This document shows, piece by piece, positions 10,920 to 22,639 of a stretch of 64,000 nucleotides of DNA (positions are counted from its first letter, which is position 1; each line of letters opens with the position of its first letter). A program made the translations under genes and the position numbers. The notes beneath the pieces are model-generated. The model had not been told where the DNA came from and made no database searches. It saw only the letters and a list, made by a program, of their open reading frames with translations. The stretch comes from Sipunculus nudus (taxonomy: Eukaryota > Annelida > Sipuncula > Golfingiida > Sipunculidae), in NCBI GenBank assembly GCA_026874595.1, contig CM049307.1, positions 97,398,330 through 97,462,329 on the forward strand, read 5' to 3'.

Positions 10920-12887
10920 AAATATGATACAAATCAGTTTTAAAATCATACTCAATGACTGAAAGTTGATCAATTTATAATCATTTTTTTTTCATTTTAT
11001 GTGCCATATTATTAACATAAAATCTGTTGTATAGATACCTAAATATTGACAGAGTAAATTAAGCCTAGCATGTACATCACACTGAAAGGTCAAGACTACA
11101 CTTTCTAAAATCTATGAGAGAGTTAGAATATTTCATTGGAATAAAGAGACTTCTTTTGAATGTGCATACCTGATCGTATATGAAAGGTTATGGGAAAAAA
11201 ATACGATTTGATGATTTAATTATGAAATGTCCTTTTTTCCAGAATGATTTCTACAGACAATAGACCTGACAATGTATTTTTAAAGGCACAAATGAAAGTA
11301 TGTGTAAATATGAAGTAATTAACAGTAAGGATATGGGCCTGGATTTTATTTATTGTAACTGTAAATAATTTTATTATGAATATTTGATAACCAGAATATC
11401 TGCAATGTTTTATAGGGAGTAAACATGTTCGAAACTGCATAAAATTAAAAATGATAGCCAATAATCAGCAGGTTTGACAAATGACACTGTAAGGTTAGAG
11501 ATGGTCAGGTTAGCGTGGCTCAGCTCTCTCAAGCAGCAAGCCAAAAAGTTTATTAGAATAAAAATGAATGGAGAGAATGAGAAACAGGCGGGCGAATTTA
11601 GGTCAGCATCACTGCTAATGTTCAATACGTAAGATACTTGTTTCATAGATCATTAAACTCATCAGCTTATTCAAATTGCCATGGACTTTACAAAAGAAAA
11701 TATGATCAAATTCAAACTTACCTTGGTGTACCTTTTCTGCAATGTTCTCTGCTAGGAATTTACCCTGCAACTGCTTGCCAGTGTAGTTGTGCACCTTGCA
11801 CATCTTGCATTTGTACTTTGTTCACAGCTCTAAGTTTGGTAAGGCGTGGAACATTTACGTCATCTTTCCTCTAATCATTGATGCATGATGCATTGGCTCT
11901 TTGAACACCTGCACAAGTAGAACAAATTCAAGGAGTATATAAAAACAGAACTGATAAACATGTAATTAACGAAAGACAATCTCAGCACCAGGCATATTAA
12001 TAATATTTACAAAGCAAGTGCAGTTATATAAATTAATAAACAAAAGTGCTATATTGCATATAAAAATGGTAAATATTGGGTCAACAATTGTTTTTACTCA
12101 GTGTATAAACAGAAAGGTGCAAAAACTGCATCACATGTGTAAGAGGATTTATAAATAGGAAGCAATATATGCAGTACAGCCTTTATATTACAAAATGATG
12201 TAACATTTGTAATAGCATTAACATATACTAGCTATTATAATATAACAAGGGCTACAGGCATAATGCAAACCTGCGTAATCTTTCCGGGTTCCCTGATGAT
12301 AAACTTGACTATTATTTGAAAAGTTATTATTTTTTAAGGTGTGACAAGTACATGTATAAAGCAAGTACTACCAATTTTTAATCTTAGTACAAGTATAAAT
12401 GCGCTCAGTCTGATGCATACTGATGGATGAGATGTGGTATACCCCATTACAAAGGCCTATATGTGAGTGAGGGGGTGTCAAAACCCCCATCCAACCCATA
12501 TTATGAATGGAAATTGCAACCCTGTACAACAGAGTTGGGGGGGGGGGGGGGTCTCTGGCAAATTTTCAGTTGAGCAAACCTGGACATTACAGATGGTTTC
12601 ACTAGGTCTTACTAGAACAATTTGTGGGGGGGGGGGATCAATGAGCTATGTTTTCCAACAAAAGTTCAATAACAACTTTAGTACTGGTATCAGTGAACGA
12701 CAGTGACAGAGGTGGTGTCTTCCCTGTAGCTCAAATGACTTACAGTCAGCTGAGCTAAAAAGGCAGTATATTATTATGTGATGTTTAAACTTACATAATT
12801 CCTATTTTTAAGAAATAGGAAAGTTGCCATGATGGTATCCAAATCTTCTTTGAATTTGCCACACTGATGGAAATGCTTGACCATTTT
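10123..12887 (-). CDS. Candidate four-exon gene carried inside the TIR element, function unknown
   Basis: Four minus-strand exons can be chained in one open frame: 12887-12795 (after tttcag, before gtaagt), 11870-11764 (after gattag, before gtaaat), 10844-10764 (after tttgcag, before gtaatt) and 10315-10123 (stop TAA). They would give about 156 residues starting at MVKHFHQCGKF in the first exon. The phases 0, 2 and 2 agree at each join. One weak point is the last acceptor, which must be the AG at 10316-10317. The stronger-looking gcag eight bases upstream breaks the frame. The C-terminal part has YRILPSLFGE, then SPTPVNV, then FWIFTLEYPKGLKRP. It recalls the C-terminal portion of a multicopy family of uncharacterised metazoan proteins ending in a YP...FLQ pattern; this is from memory. 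No catalytic motif is visible. It may be a captured gene, a companion protein of the transposon or chance; transcript evidence would settle it. Confidence 0.4.
10876..10917. repeat. (AT)n microsatellite
   Basis: An uninterrupted AT dinucleotide run lies within an intron of the candidate gene in the TIR element. Other runs inside the same element are 13261-13313 and about 13729-13742. Confidence 0.95.
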
Positions 12888-13256
12888 CTGAAAACATAAA
12901 CAGTATTTGGCTGTGCCTTAGCAGCCTTAATTTTCAGGCTCTCTCTCCCTCTCTCTCAAAAAGACTGGCTAAAATGTTAGCACTTTGGCTAGCATGGTAT
13001 GTTTTTTTTTTCTTCTAAAACATGTTAAGAAATTTAGGAAATTGTCTCAAAGCTGTTAATTATTTGTTTGGTCTGTGTTTACTCTCTGTTTAAGCATCTG
13101 TTAAAAATATTAAAAAAAAATAAAGGGACTTTGATATCTTAATTTCTCTGGTTGACATGTAAGTGGGAAAACCTTATTCAAGGCCTCATTTAAAATCTAG
13201 TAAATAAATAATTCAAAACTGTTTTCAGTGGTGCCTTTACCAATATTTCACCTTTG

Positions 13257-13260
<4 letters not shown>

Positions 13261-13313
<53 letters not shown>
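13261..13313. repeat. (AT)n microsatellite
   Basis: A perfect AT run of about 53 bp. Poly-G and poly-C tracts occur nearby (13384-13391, 13491-13500, 13807-13818) and another poly-G tract at 12537-12551. The element is thus rich in slippage-prone tracts. Confidence 0.95.
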
Positions 13314-13314
<1 letters not shown>

Positions 13315-13953
13315 CATGTATATTTATACCATTCATGCATGATATACACCCAGACATGGCCATGTGTGTGTGTTTGTGGGTCGGGGGGGGGTTGCCTCCT
13401 TTTTCCTAATTGACAATTCCCTGAAACTAAAAAAGACTTAATCATTAATGATAAACATTGGCATCAATGCAGGGAATGGGGGTTATATATCCCCCCCCCC
13501 ACTTTTTTAACAAGGGGGGGATTGGTCAATGTAATCATCCCCAACACTGATATTGAGCAAGTTACAATTACTTTTATATATTGGACATGTAATATATTAA
13601 TAATTAGAAAATTTGACTTTGTTTCCATTTCTGAGTAAACTGAAATATATGGTTATCTAATAATCTAAACATGGTTTAGAGTTGAAATTTAATGGAATCA
13701 TAAAACCTGCACACATTATAAAAGGTGTATATATATATATATACACATATATACATAATATATATTTCCAACTCAATCACTCTTCTACCCCTGCCAGTGA
13801 CAGTGCCCCCCCCCCCCAACTGAGGGAACACATGAACGAGACTGGCCTCGTACCACTATACCATTACCAACGTACACTATTAAACAGTATTAGAATAACA
13901 ACTAACACAGTAAACAGATTTATGCCTATATATATTAAAGAAGAACATTTTAC

Positions 13954-14060
13954 CAATGAAGATGCTGGGTAACTTCTGTGACTTTCAGCAGCCAGCAGAC
14001 GGACAAAAATGGCTTCTCTTCCCGCCGTGGAGTCAAAAGATCCAGGATGTTGACGTCATG
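13954..14060 (-). promoter_or_regulatory. Candidate promoter and first (non-coding) exon of the gene in the TIR element
   Basis: A full palindromic CRE site, TGACGTCA, lies at 14051-14058 in a locally GC-richer stretch (13985-14100). Downstream on the minus strand, sequence without obvious repeats ends in a good splice donor, TTCATTG followed by gtaaaatg, at 13954/13953. The next exon candidate begins at 12887. The reading frame through this exon is open but has no ATG, which fits a 5' untranslated exon. This is inference from motif order only. Confidence 0.3.
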
Positions 14061-14230
14061 AGTGGCCCCGCTGATCACATGACGCGCGGTTTATTTCATC
14101 TGTACCGTCTGCTTTACACACGTGTCACACCATTTTCACAGACGCTCATCATTTGACGTTGCATTTGCGCGTTATTCAACGCACAAGAGCGTCTACATTG
14201 CAAAGCGGCGTAAATTTACAGTCTTATGCG

Positions 14231-14259
14231 CCGTTATTTTACGGTAATTTTTAACAGTG
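14231..14259. repeat. Right terminal inverted repeat of the CACTG element
   Basis: CCGTTATTTTACGG is followed by TAATTTTTAACAGTG, the inverted counterpart of 8722-8751. Just inside (about 14180-14230) further GCGTTATTC and CGGCGTAAATTTAC fragments look like decayed subterminal repeats. The LINE sequence resumes at 14260. Confidence 0.75.
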
Positions 14260-14442
14260 TGTACAATTTGCCCATACAACTCGTGAATGGAATATTGAAC
14301 AGGAAGGAGAATTCTCACTGAATGTTGGTAATAATGAATTATATGTTAGTAAAACAAAAGCAGATATTTATTTTCAGGTGTCCATAGGGGTGCTCTATAA
14401 CAATTCCATAGTTTAGAAATTTTGCTCCAACAAATTTAGATA

Positions 14443-17400
14443 ATGTCATACGAGAACAATAATTTTAATGTTCAAATAATGTCATATAATGTAAGGGGTT
14501 TATGCAATTATAAGAAACGGCGTAAGATTTTTAACTGGTTAGTAAAACACGAAGGAAGTAATGGGATAATGTTTTACAAGAATCTCACAGTGATAAGAAA
14601 ACAGAATTCAGTTTGCGTAATCAGTAGAGGGGCGAACCTTTTTACGCCCACGGGACCAGAGACAGCTGTGGCGTAGCAATACTAGTTGGTGATATAGTTG
14701 AATTTAAATTAGAAAAATATATTATTTAAAATGACAGACGCTATATTATACTGTTATGTAAAATTCAGGGGACTGTCTGCCTCTTATTTAATGTATATGC
14801 ACCAAATACGGAGTTGGAACAATTACAGTATTTTAAAAATTTAGAAAAAGAAATTGATAGGATTACACATAAAGAAATCAATATGCATATTATAATTGGC
14901 GGAGACTTTAATGTAGCATTATCGAGCAGAGACCAGAAGGCGGGAATTTCACGTTGAAAAAGAGGTCAGTCATGAGAATAGAGAATATTATGAGAAAATA
15001 TGATCTGTGCGAGATATATAGGCTCAGAAATCCTAATACATATGCTTATACTTGGCGATCAATTAACCCGTTCTTACAGAGACGATTAGATTATTTTATA
15101 TCAGAACACATGAAATCAATTGAAAGAGAAACAGAAATTATTCCAAGGGTGTCATCAGATCATTCAGTCATTATATTAAAATTAAACCGATCTTTATCAA
15201 AGAAGCAAGGCCCTGGTGCTTTAATGTGTCCTTGTTAGAAGATACAGACTATGTTAAACAGCTAACGGAACTATATCCGGTATGGAAAGCAGAATATAAA
15301 GAAAAAAATCCAGTTATAAAGTGGGAGTATCTAAAATACAAGGTTAGGGAATTTTCAATTAAATATTCTAAGGTTAAAAAGAAGAAGATGAAAATGGACC
15401 TGGCAAAAATAGAGAATGAGGTTAAAGAATTAGAGGACAACCTTAATTTAAATTCTTCTAAGGAATTCAAGAAAAACTATGAAATTAAAAAACAAAAATT
15501 AGAAGATATGTACAAACATATTACTGAAGGGATTATTATCCGGTCAAAATGTCAGTGGTATGAAGAGGGCGAAAATAATACGAAATACTTTATGAATTTA
15601 GAAAACAGGAAGCAAAATCGTAACACAATTAGAAAACCTGTGATAAACAGCAAAGAGACTAACGACAGCATTGTAATTTTACGCGAAATCAAAGCTTTTT
15701 TTTCGAGACCAAATACGCTAAAAAGAATATATTGCCTACAGATGAATACACTAAATTTTAATGGAAAAATAACACTGCCTACGCTGTCCGGAACAGAAAG
15801 AGAAACCTTAAGGGAAGATATAAAATTAAGTGAATTATTTAATTCATTAAAAACAATGCCAAATTCTAAAAGCCCAGGTAACGATGGATTACCAATTACA
15901 AAGTATTAGCGTCAAGAATTAAATCAGGTTTACCATCACTGATTGGCTCAGATCAATCTGCTTTCATTACTGGCCGATATATAGGGGAACCGATCAGGTT
16001 AATTTCAGATATGTTCGAGTACACAAAAACCGAAAATATGGAAGGAATATTGTTCGCTGCAGATTTCGAGGCAGCGTTTGATACATTAGACCATAATTTT
16101 CTTTTTGAAGTAATGGATAAGCTTGGCTATCCCGAAAATATCATAAAATGGATTAAAATTTAACATGTAAATGCAGAAAGCTTTGTTATAAATAATGGCT
16201 ATTAAACTGGTTATTTTAAACTTCAAAGAGGTACAAGACAAGGGGATCTTCTGGCTCCATATTTATTTATATTGACAGTGGAAATTTAAGCTGAAATGAT
16301 AAGAAGTAGCTCTAGTATAGAAGGAATCACAGTAGAAGGTACAGAAATAAAACATTGCTTATTTGCGGACGACTCGACCTTTTTTATTAAAGACCTTAAT
16401 TCATTGAATAATCTTATAGAAATGATCAACCTCTTTTCTGAAGTATCCTCATTAAGGCTCAATCTACTCAAGTCAGAAGCGGCTTGGATTGGGTCACAGG
16501 TAAATAATATAGAAAAGTTATCATCAATTAAACCTGGATGCAATTAAAATTTTAGGTATTAATTTTACTTATAACAAGGAACTGCATTATGAACTTATAT
16601 TTGAAAAAAATAGCTAAATTTAAGATATCATTAAATATATGGAAACAACGATTTTTTTCAAATTTATGGACGTAAAGAGGTCGTTAATACCTTGGCATTG
16701 CCGAAATTATTATATGTATGCAACATGATAGAAACACCAGAACATGTAATACCACGAATTAAACGAATAATAGTGGATTTTATCTGGAATTGGAGACGCC
16801 CTAAGCTCAAGTATACTGTACTTGTATGGCGATACAATGAGGAAGGAATAAATTTCATGGATTTAGATAGTCGGCTTGAAACTCAAAGAGTGATGTAGGT
16901 TAAAAGATTAAAAGCCGAAAATACTCATAAATTGGAAAGTTATCCCAAATTAAAAATTTTCAGGTAAAAGGGGGAGTGAACCTTGTCCGCTCAAATTATG
17001 ATATCAGGAGTTTACCAAAAAGATTACCAGCCTTTTATGTGAGAGTGTTTAAAGCGTGGGCAAAATATGCAAGCGCCAATCCAAAGAAACAAGTGCTAAT
17101 TCAACCTCTGTGGCATAATAAGAGAATTACAACCGCAGAGAAATCCTTGTATAATAGATAGTTTAATAAAATGGGCATACAGTCAGTGGGGGACGTTGTC
17201 ACTAATACAGGAAGCATAAAACAATTAAGAGATTTTAGTTTTGGGAATGAAGAATTCATTAAACGACAGTACTTGAATTGGCACTGTTTGGTCAATGCAA
17301 TTCACAAGGATTTGATTATTTTGACGTGTGAGGAGAAGAATACGATAAACTTTGCTGTATTATTCACATATGTGCAAAGGGAGGAGTGAAAATGCTAGAC

Positions 17401-17964
17401 AGTATAAAACCGATGCATGTATGAAACCTTTGTGGACTCAGTGAAAGAAATTTCTACAGCACAACATAAAATCGAAAACTTGTATGAAGATGTTCAGTGG
17501 AACCATATTTGTCAAAATATCTACAAAACTTCCATTGATACTTACTCTAGGCAGTTTCAATTTAGACTTGTGAATTATTTTTTACCTAGTAATGATTTGT
17601 TATATAAATGGGGTCTTTGTGAAACACGTATGTGTACATACTGTTTTTCAGAACCGGAAACGATACATCATCTCTTTTGTAGATGTCCTGTAACAATCAC
17701 ACTACATTTACAGTTAATGACTTGGTTTAACGAGGCAGGCATGTGTTACCACCAGTTATAGACAAAGCACTCATTTTTGGTATTTTTGAAGAAATAGATC
17801 ATAAATGGTTAAGAAATCAAATTTTAAATATGTTCAGGCGATATGTGTATATATCAAGGGGAGACAATAAGTTCAGTGTAAAAGGTTATATTTCAAAGTT
17901 AAAAGGGGTCAAAGAAATTGAATATAAAATTACAAAAAAAGAAAATCAATGTCGGGAAACATGA
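14443..17964 (+). pseudogene. LINE ORF2: endonuclease, reverse transcriptase, CCHC-like C-terminus, broken
   Basis: ORF2 of L1-like elements nicks the target and reverse-transcribes the RNA. The endonuclease begins at MSYENNNFNVQIMSYNVRGL (14443) and includes GGDFNVA (about 14898-14918) and SDHSVI (about 15157-15174). The reverse transcriptase shows the SPGNDGLP region (about 15870-15893), motif A FAADFEAAFDTLDH (about 16052-16093), motif B QRGTRQGDLLAP (about 16223-16258) and motif C LFADDS (about 16359-16376). The C-terminal knuckle CTYC...HHLFCRC lies at about 17632-17688. The longest uninterrupted block is 15226-15909. At least eight frameshifts or stops separate the pieces, so no protein can be made. 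The order and motifs are clear; the exact clade is not. Confidence 0.85.
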
Positions 17965-20900
17965 GGGAAAAGTTCTGAGAAATAACCTGTGAATACAAAA
18001 CAAATAGAAAAGGGCGGGAGAGAGAGAGAGGAATGTAATAAAGAAAGAGCGGTACAATAGAAATATTTTCATTGTATGTTCATATCATATATAATGTATG
18101 TATACATGTATAAATTGGTGTGAGTAAAGAAGTGTAAAAAATACCTAAAATGCAGGCCGAACACATTCGATTTTCAAATGCAAATTCAGTTCAAAAGTAC
18201 AAATGATATCCAAAATAAACCTTAATGAGGAATGACTTCATATTTTTTCGCTAATAGTTATTCACTATGATATACATTCATCTTGTTGTCAGGTCTCAAT
18301 AAATTAGCTATATAGAAAGAAGAAGTGCAAGTAAATTTTTAAGTAATTTGTGTTTAAATTTGTTTATCTTTATTATATTTTCATTATTATTTCATAATAT
18401 TGAATTTTGATTACATTTGTAATTTATTTAATAAACATTGCATTTAAATGCGCATTTGTCCCATTTGTACAAAGCCATTATACTCTAAGTTATATCTGAA
18501 TTCTTGTTACAAATTTTCATTAAAATATAATTGATACTAATGACCTTTTCAGCCGATGTCCGTTCACCGAAGGTGCTCCCGTATTAACTCCTTAAACGGG
18601 ATGTGTTTACATACTTAGAAGGTATAAGTAATATTAATAACTAGACTTCTTGTAACTGTCATATGGGACAGTAACGGATCTCCCCCTATCTCTCCCCCCA
18701 CCCCCACCCCCTTCCCCTACCCTCGAACCTTCCGCTTACTTCTAATCCAACTGTAGGCCTACTAGTTTGAGAGGAACTAAAGTACTGAAGAACAAATAAA
18801 ATTTGATCGTTCCTTTAAGAGTTTTCATTGATGAGCTCAAAATGCTGAAGTTACATTTTCGTTATTTACATAATATTAAAAAAAAACCTTAAAGGTATCG
18901 CTAGCAACCTTGCCACTGCACTCCTACGTTGTAAATGTAATAGGTCATATTGTTAACTTTAAACGTAGCCTAACTGAAAAGTGTTTCAGAGTCATCTATA
19001 TCATTATTATCATATGGTTCATTTCTCATATAGATTTCGGGAAAATCCATCCAAGACCTAGTATGTTATCACAGCCATACTAAAAGTTAACAGATGCACA
19101 CTAGGCGACACCACAAAGTAGCTTTGTGACCCCTGACCTCATTTAATATGCGTATATTTTGCTTATAATTGAATTCGGCCGAGACAATCTATGAGCAATG
19201 TCAGAACGTCAGTGTACTAAGTGTAACTAAAATATCTTCATTGCAATGGAGCAAGGGGCCTTACAATTAAACTTTAACCTGAATATCGTTGGCTTGTGAC
19301 CTTGAACCCAAAAAAATCGTAGAGGGGATTTATAACTTCCTATGCAATGCTTATGTGAAGTTTGTAAAGATTAAGGGTGAGAGTTTACCAAATTATAAAG
19401 ACTTGACAAACAACATAGTTTGAGCTCTCTACTGCGGGGGTTCGGTATGAGCTCTCCTGAACTTCGTTCCGGCGAAAAAGGGATAAATTGGCTCTTAATC
19501 TATAATACAAATTTCATGAGCCCGCTCTACTATTTGCTTACATATCCATGTTAAATAGGTAAAAAAGAAATATATTTAATAATTCCATTTAAGGGGTTGT
19601 CTGACTTATCGTGTCATGAAGTCACAGTACAGGTACAAATCTGATTTCTGGACTATCTAGTCCAAGTCCTTGACAAATTTACTCCAGTCCAGACCCGGGG
19701 TGGAACCGTAATAGGGCTGGGTATTGAATAAGTTTTCATTTTTTTCAAATATAATGCGAATTGCGATACGGATCGCGACATTTTTTACATTTCATTTTTT
19801 CAATTTACAGAAAATAAGTGTATTATTTTCTGGTATATACAAAACGTAAAATATGTCATTAATCCATTATCATGTTTAACAAACATAGTAATTTACATAA
19901 TAAAATACTCAAAATATGTACAGTTCAGTTAAATTCATACAGGAAACCTGACAGCATTACTCAGTGAAGTACTTGCTAACTGTTGACAGAGCTCAGCTGA
20001 AAAAAATAAATAAATGAATTTTACATGATTGATTTATGCCTTATATATGCAATTAACTTGTCAATAAGACCTTGCTGTCTGGACCGTGGTTTGGCACGGA
20101 GTGGGAACTATAATAACAGTAGAGTCGCACATCACATGGCCGTTGTTATTTAGCAATAACACTGTTCAATCGACACTTGATCTTTGTGTAGTTACACAGT
20201 AAAATGACGGAATATAAATAAATAATTAAAAGTTTATTTAAAGTATTCTGCACATCCTTTTGTTCTGTTACCAATCTTTTTTTTTTTTGTACTTTTGAGT
20301 CATCGAGTAGAAACTATATCTCCCTCGGACCTATCTTTGATCGTATAGTCCATCAAGCATACTTGAAATTTTTTTCAATAGGCCTTAACCGGCTCGATCA
20401 GTGTCTATTGACACGTTCACCGCTTGCATTTTCAGCATTTCACTAAAATCAAACTATTTAGATGTCAAAATCTGTTACAGAAACTTAAATTTTTCTGCAG
20501 TATATACGTTTCAGTCACGTTTGACAAAATATCGAAAATAAATCGATAATATCGCGCACCCCTAAACTTTTTATACACCACCGGTGTTGAGAACGTATCT
20601 AATCTGTGCGCAGAACATTTTAATATCCCTTAACCGATGCATAAAAATTTTTCAATACATTTAAAAAAATCGCCAAAAAACGTCATCAGTCAGTCAAATT
20701 TGTTTTGATTATAAATATACCGCATACTAACAAAACCAGTCACCACCAAAACTGGCAATACAGCAATATAATTTGAAACTCGCACTTTGCTTTCTCTGAA
20801 TCCCCTTTAAAGATAAGATACTTTATTGCTATACGTGCGTACTAAAAGTATAACATACAATAGAATTTATCGTGACTAGCTTCTTATAAAAATAATACAC

Positions 20901-22639
20901 TCAAGAGTAATAAATTAATAAAATCTTATATAAAAAATATTTGCCCACAGATTAGGTTTCCGCAAGAGATCTGTTTAGTTCTTGGATTGCTGACACGTTT
21001 GTGCTTGTTAGAGTTATTTTTGAATAATTTGAGAACGATTCATAACGAGCTCCAGATTCATTATTTGGAATAGATAGTGTGTTGGGTGATTATTATCTTT
21101 ATATAGAATTCGCTTTCTTAAGCAATTTTTTTATGGTAAATTGATTAAACAGACGGTAAACAAGTCCTGATTATCTTCCCAGCCATTTAATAACCCTGTT
21201 AAGTAGCTTCCGTTCCTCAAAATGTATGCTTCTTCCCTATACCGTGACAGAGAGCGTCAAGACACACTCTGTAACGGCTCTATAAAATTTCAGCAGCATC
21301 GGTAGACCTAGACCGAACTATTTAAGTCTTCGTAACACATGAGGAAAACAAAATTTCACGCATGTGTGCTTACCTGGGTGCCATACCAAACTGTTGAATC
21401 CATTTGGACATCAAACCATATGGTTACAAACTTCCATAAGGTAAATCCAGTAAGCATGGTAGTATTTGAAACAGCTTGGGCTGCCATATTACTTCAGTGG
21501 ACAGCAACAAAATGTAAAAATGAGGGTTCCCCTGTTGGTCCATTATTGCCATGAAGAAACAGAGCTATGGTGTTATAAGAACTTATCCACATTGGCCTTC
21601 GATGAAAATGAAATGAAAACCCGGCGTGTGTATCCTTTAGCTGGGACATGGTTATCCACTGCCTCGTTGCATTGTGAACTGTAAAGCATTAAAGCGGGTG
21701 TTTCGTCTCGCACAACCTGGAGATTACGTCACTGCAACTATGTATGATTTTAAGAGAGCATGATGTGACGCGCGAAGCAGCCACATCAATAAGCCTACTC
21801 CAGCGGTCGATTGAACTTATGTTATTATTCTTTTGATCAGAATATCCACATAATGTAAATCAACCGCATCCATTATTCTATAATTTGCTCTAGACAGAGA
21901 CAATATTGAAAAAGCCTGGCCTGAAGCAAAGATTTAACTTGAACAGATTTCTAGAGGGTATAAAATAAAATCAATAAAACGGACAGAATGGAACATGGGG
22001 AATCTGATAGTTACATTAGATATTCCAAATTTATCCTGGACAAAAAGGTTTCCAGACCTCTTGCAGGTAAAGTGTTATTTCAGGTTTATATCGGGACAGG
22101 ACAGTGCATAAAATTATCTTTTACAATACACCCCATACGTATATAAAGGTCATAGTAGTTCTATAGGGTCAATGTAAAGCCAAGTGTTATTTCGGTCAGG
22201 AGTCCGCTTAGACTCATTGAAGTAACCGTACACATAAATTAGATGGGTCCTTAAAAATTTGAGTAAACTCAAAGAGTTATATACTAATGTCCGGACAGTG
22301 CCCAGACACACTTAGGCGAGGCCTCAGAGTTATAGAAGGCCATAGAAATTTAGGTTAATCAAAGAGTTATGTAGGTCAGGGCTGTCCCCAGCGTCACTCA
22401 AGAAAACGAGACTGGATAACGAGGGGTTGAGAAATATAAGTTGAACCCCCGAGTTATGGTGGCCAGGCAAGTGCCCAGAGGCAATGAGGATCAAGCAACC
22501 GAGGAGTCTGCGATTGCAAAAAAAATATTAACACTGCATATATTCAAAGAGAACAAAGGTACAAAGATAAATTTGGAAGGAGAGATAGAGTTCTAGTTGA
22601 GATAGGCTCGGGGATTTTCTAGGTCAAAGAAAACTACCA
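17965..22639. other. Intergenic DNA with dispersed-repeat fragments, no gene seen
   Basis: The first 200 bases are probably the LINE 3' untranslated region. A stretch near 19296-19385 (gtgaccttgaaccc, then tatgtgaagtttgtaaaga) resembles a dispersed repeat common in bivalves, from memory. The section 22130-22510 shows a degenerate repeat of about 90 bp, with (caaa)gagttat landmarks near 22268, 22361 and 22450. Short open frames at 21339-21684 show no domain or splice context. No RNA gene was recognised. Confidence 0.5.

Larger units (their letters stand above)
8722..14259. mobile_element. 5.5 kb terminal-inverted-repeat DNA element, CACTG ends (CACTA/EnSpm-like candidate)
   Basis: The left end CACTGTTAAAAGTTGCACG... 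and the right end, reverse complemented CACTGTTAAAAATTACCG..., match over about 30 bp apart from a short indel. Both are followed by TAAAATAACGG. A TG dinucleotide is duplicated outside each end. The sequence outside the element is the spacer between LINE ORF1 and ORF2, which confirms insertion. The subterminal region (8722-9060) holds many copies of CGTTATTTTACG and its complement, as in elements whose transposase binds subterminal repeats. CACTG ends with a 2-3 bp duplication suggest the CACTA superfamily. No transposase was recognised, so the superfamily remains inference. Confidence 0.7.
5835..18000 (+). mobile_element. Full-structure but decayed L1/Tx1-like LINE, interrupted twice
   Basis: An ORF1 with a coiled-coil/RRM-like protein is followed by an ORF2 with an apurinic endonuclease, a reverse transcriptase and a C-terminal CCHC-like knuckle. 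This is the order found in L1 and Tx1 clade non-LTR retrotransposons. Once the two insertions (5986-7813 and 8722-14259) are taken out, the LINE parts join into about 4.8 kb, a usual length for this group. Both reading frames carry many stops and frameshifts, so the element is dead. The 5' end (about 5500-5835) and the 3' end (about 17965-18170) are not sharply visible, and no target-site duplication was found. Tx1 rather than another L1-like clade is a guess. Confidence 0.8.

Noticed and set aside
11615-11803. Minus-strand frame with CKMCKVHNYTGKQ as a possible zinc-finger exon
   Set aside because: A stop lies just upstream. The overlapping exon 11870-11764 in another frame has better splice sites and the right phase, so this frame is probably a shadow.
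19712-20564. Possible hAT-type MITE with TAGGGCTGGGTATTG and a TAGGGGTGCGCGATATT-like inverted end
   Set aside because: The ends match only loosely and the eight bases outside them (aaccgtaa, aacttttt) do not form a duplication. Kept only as a suspicion.
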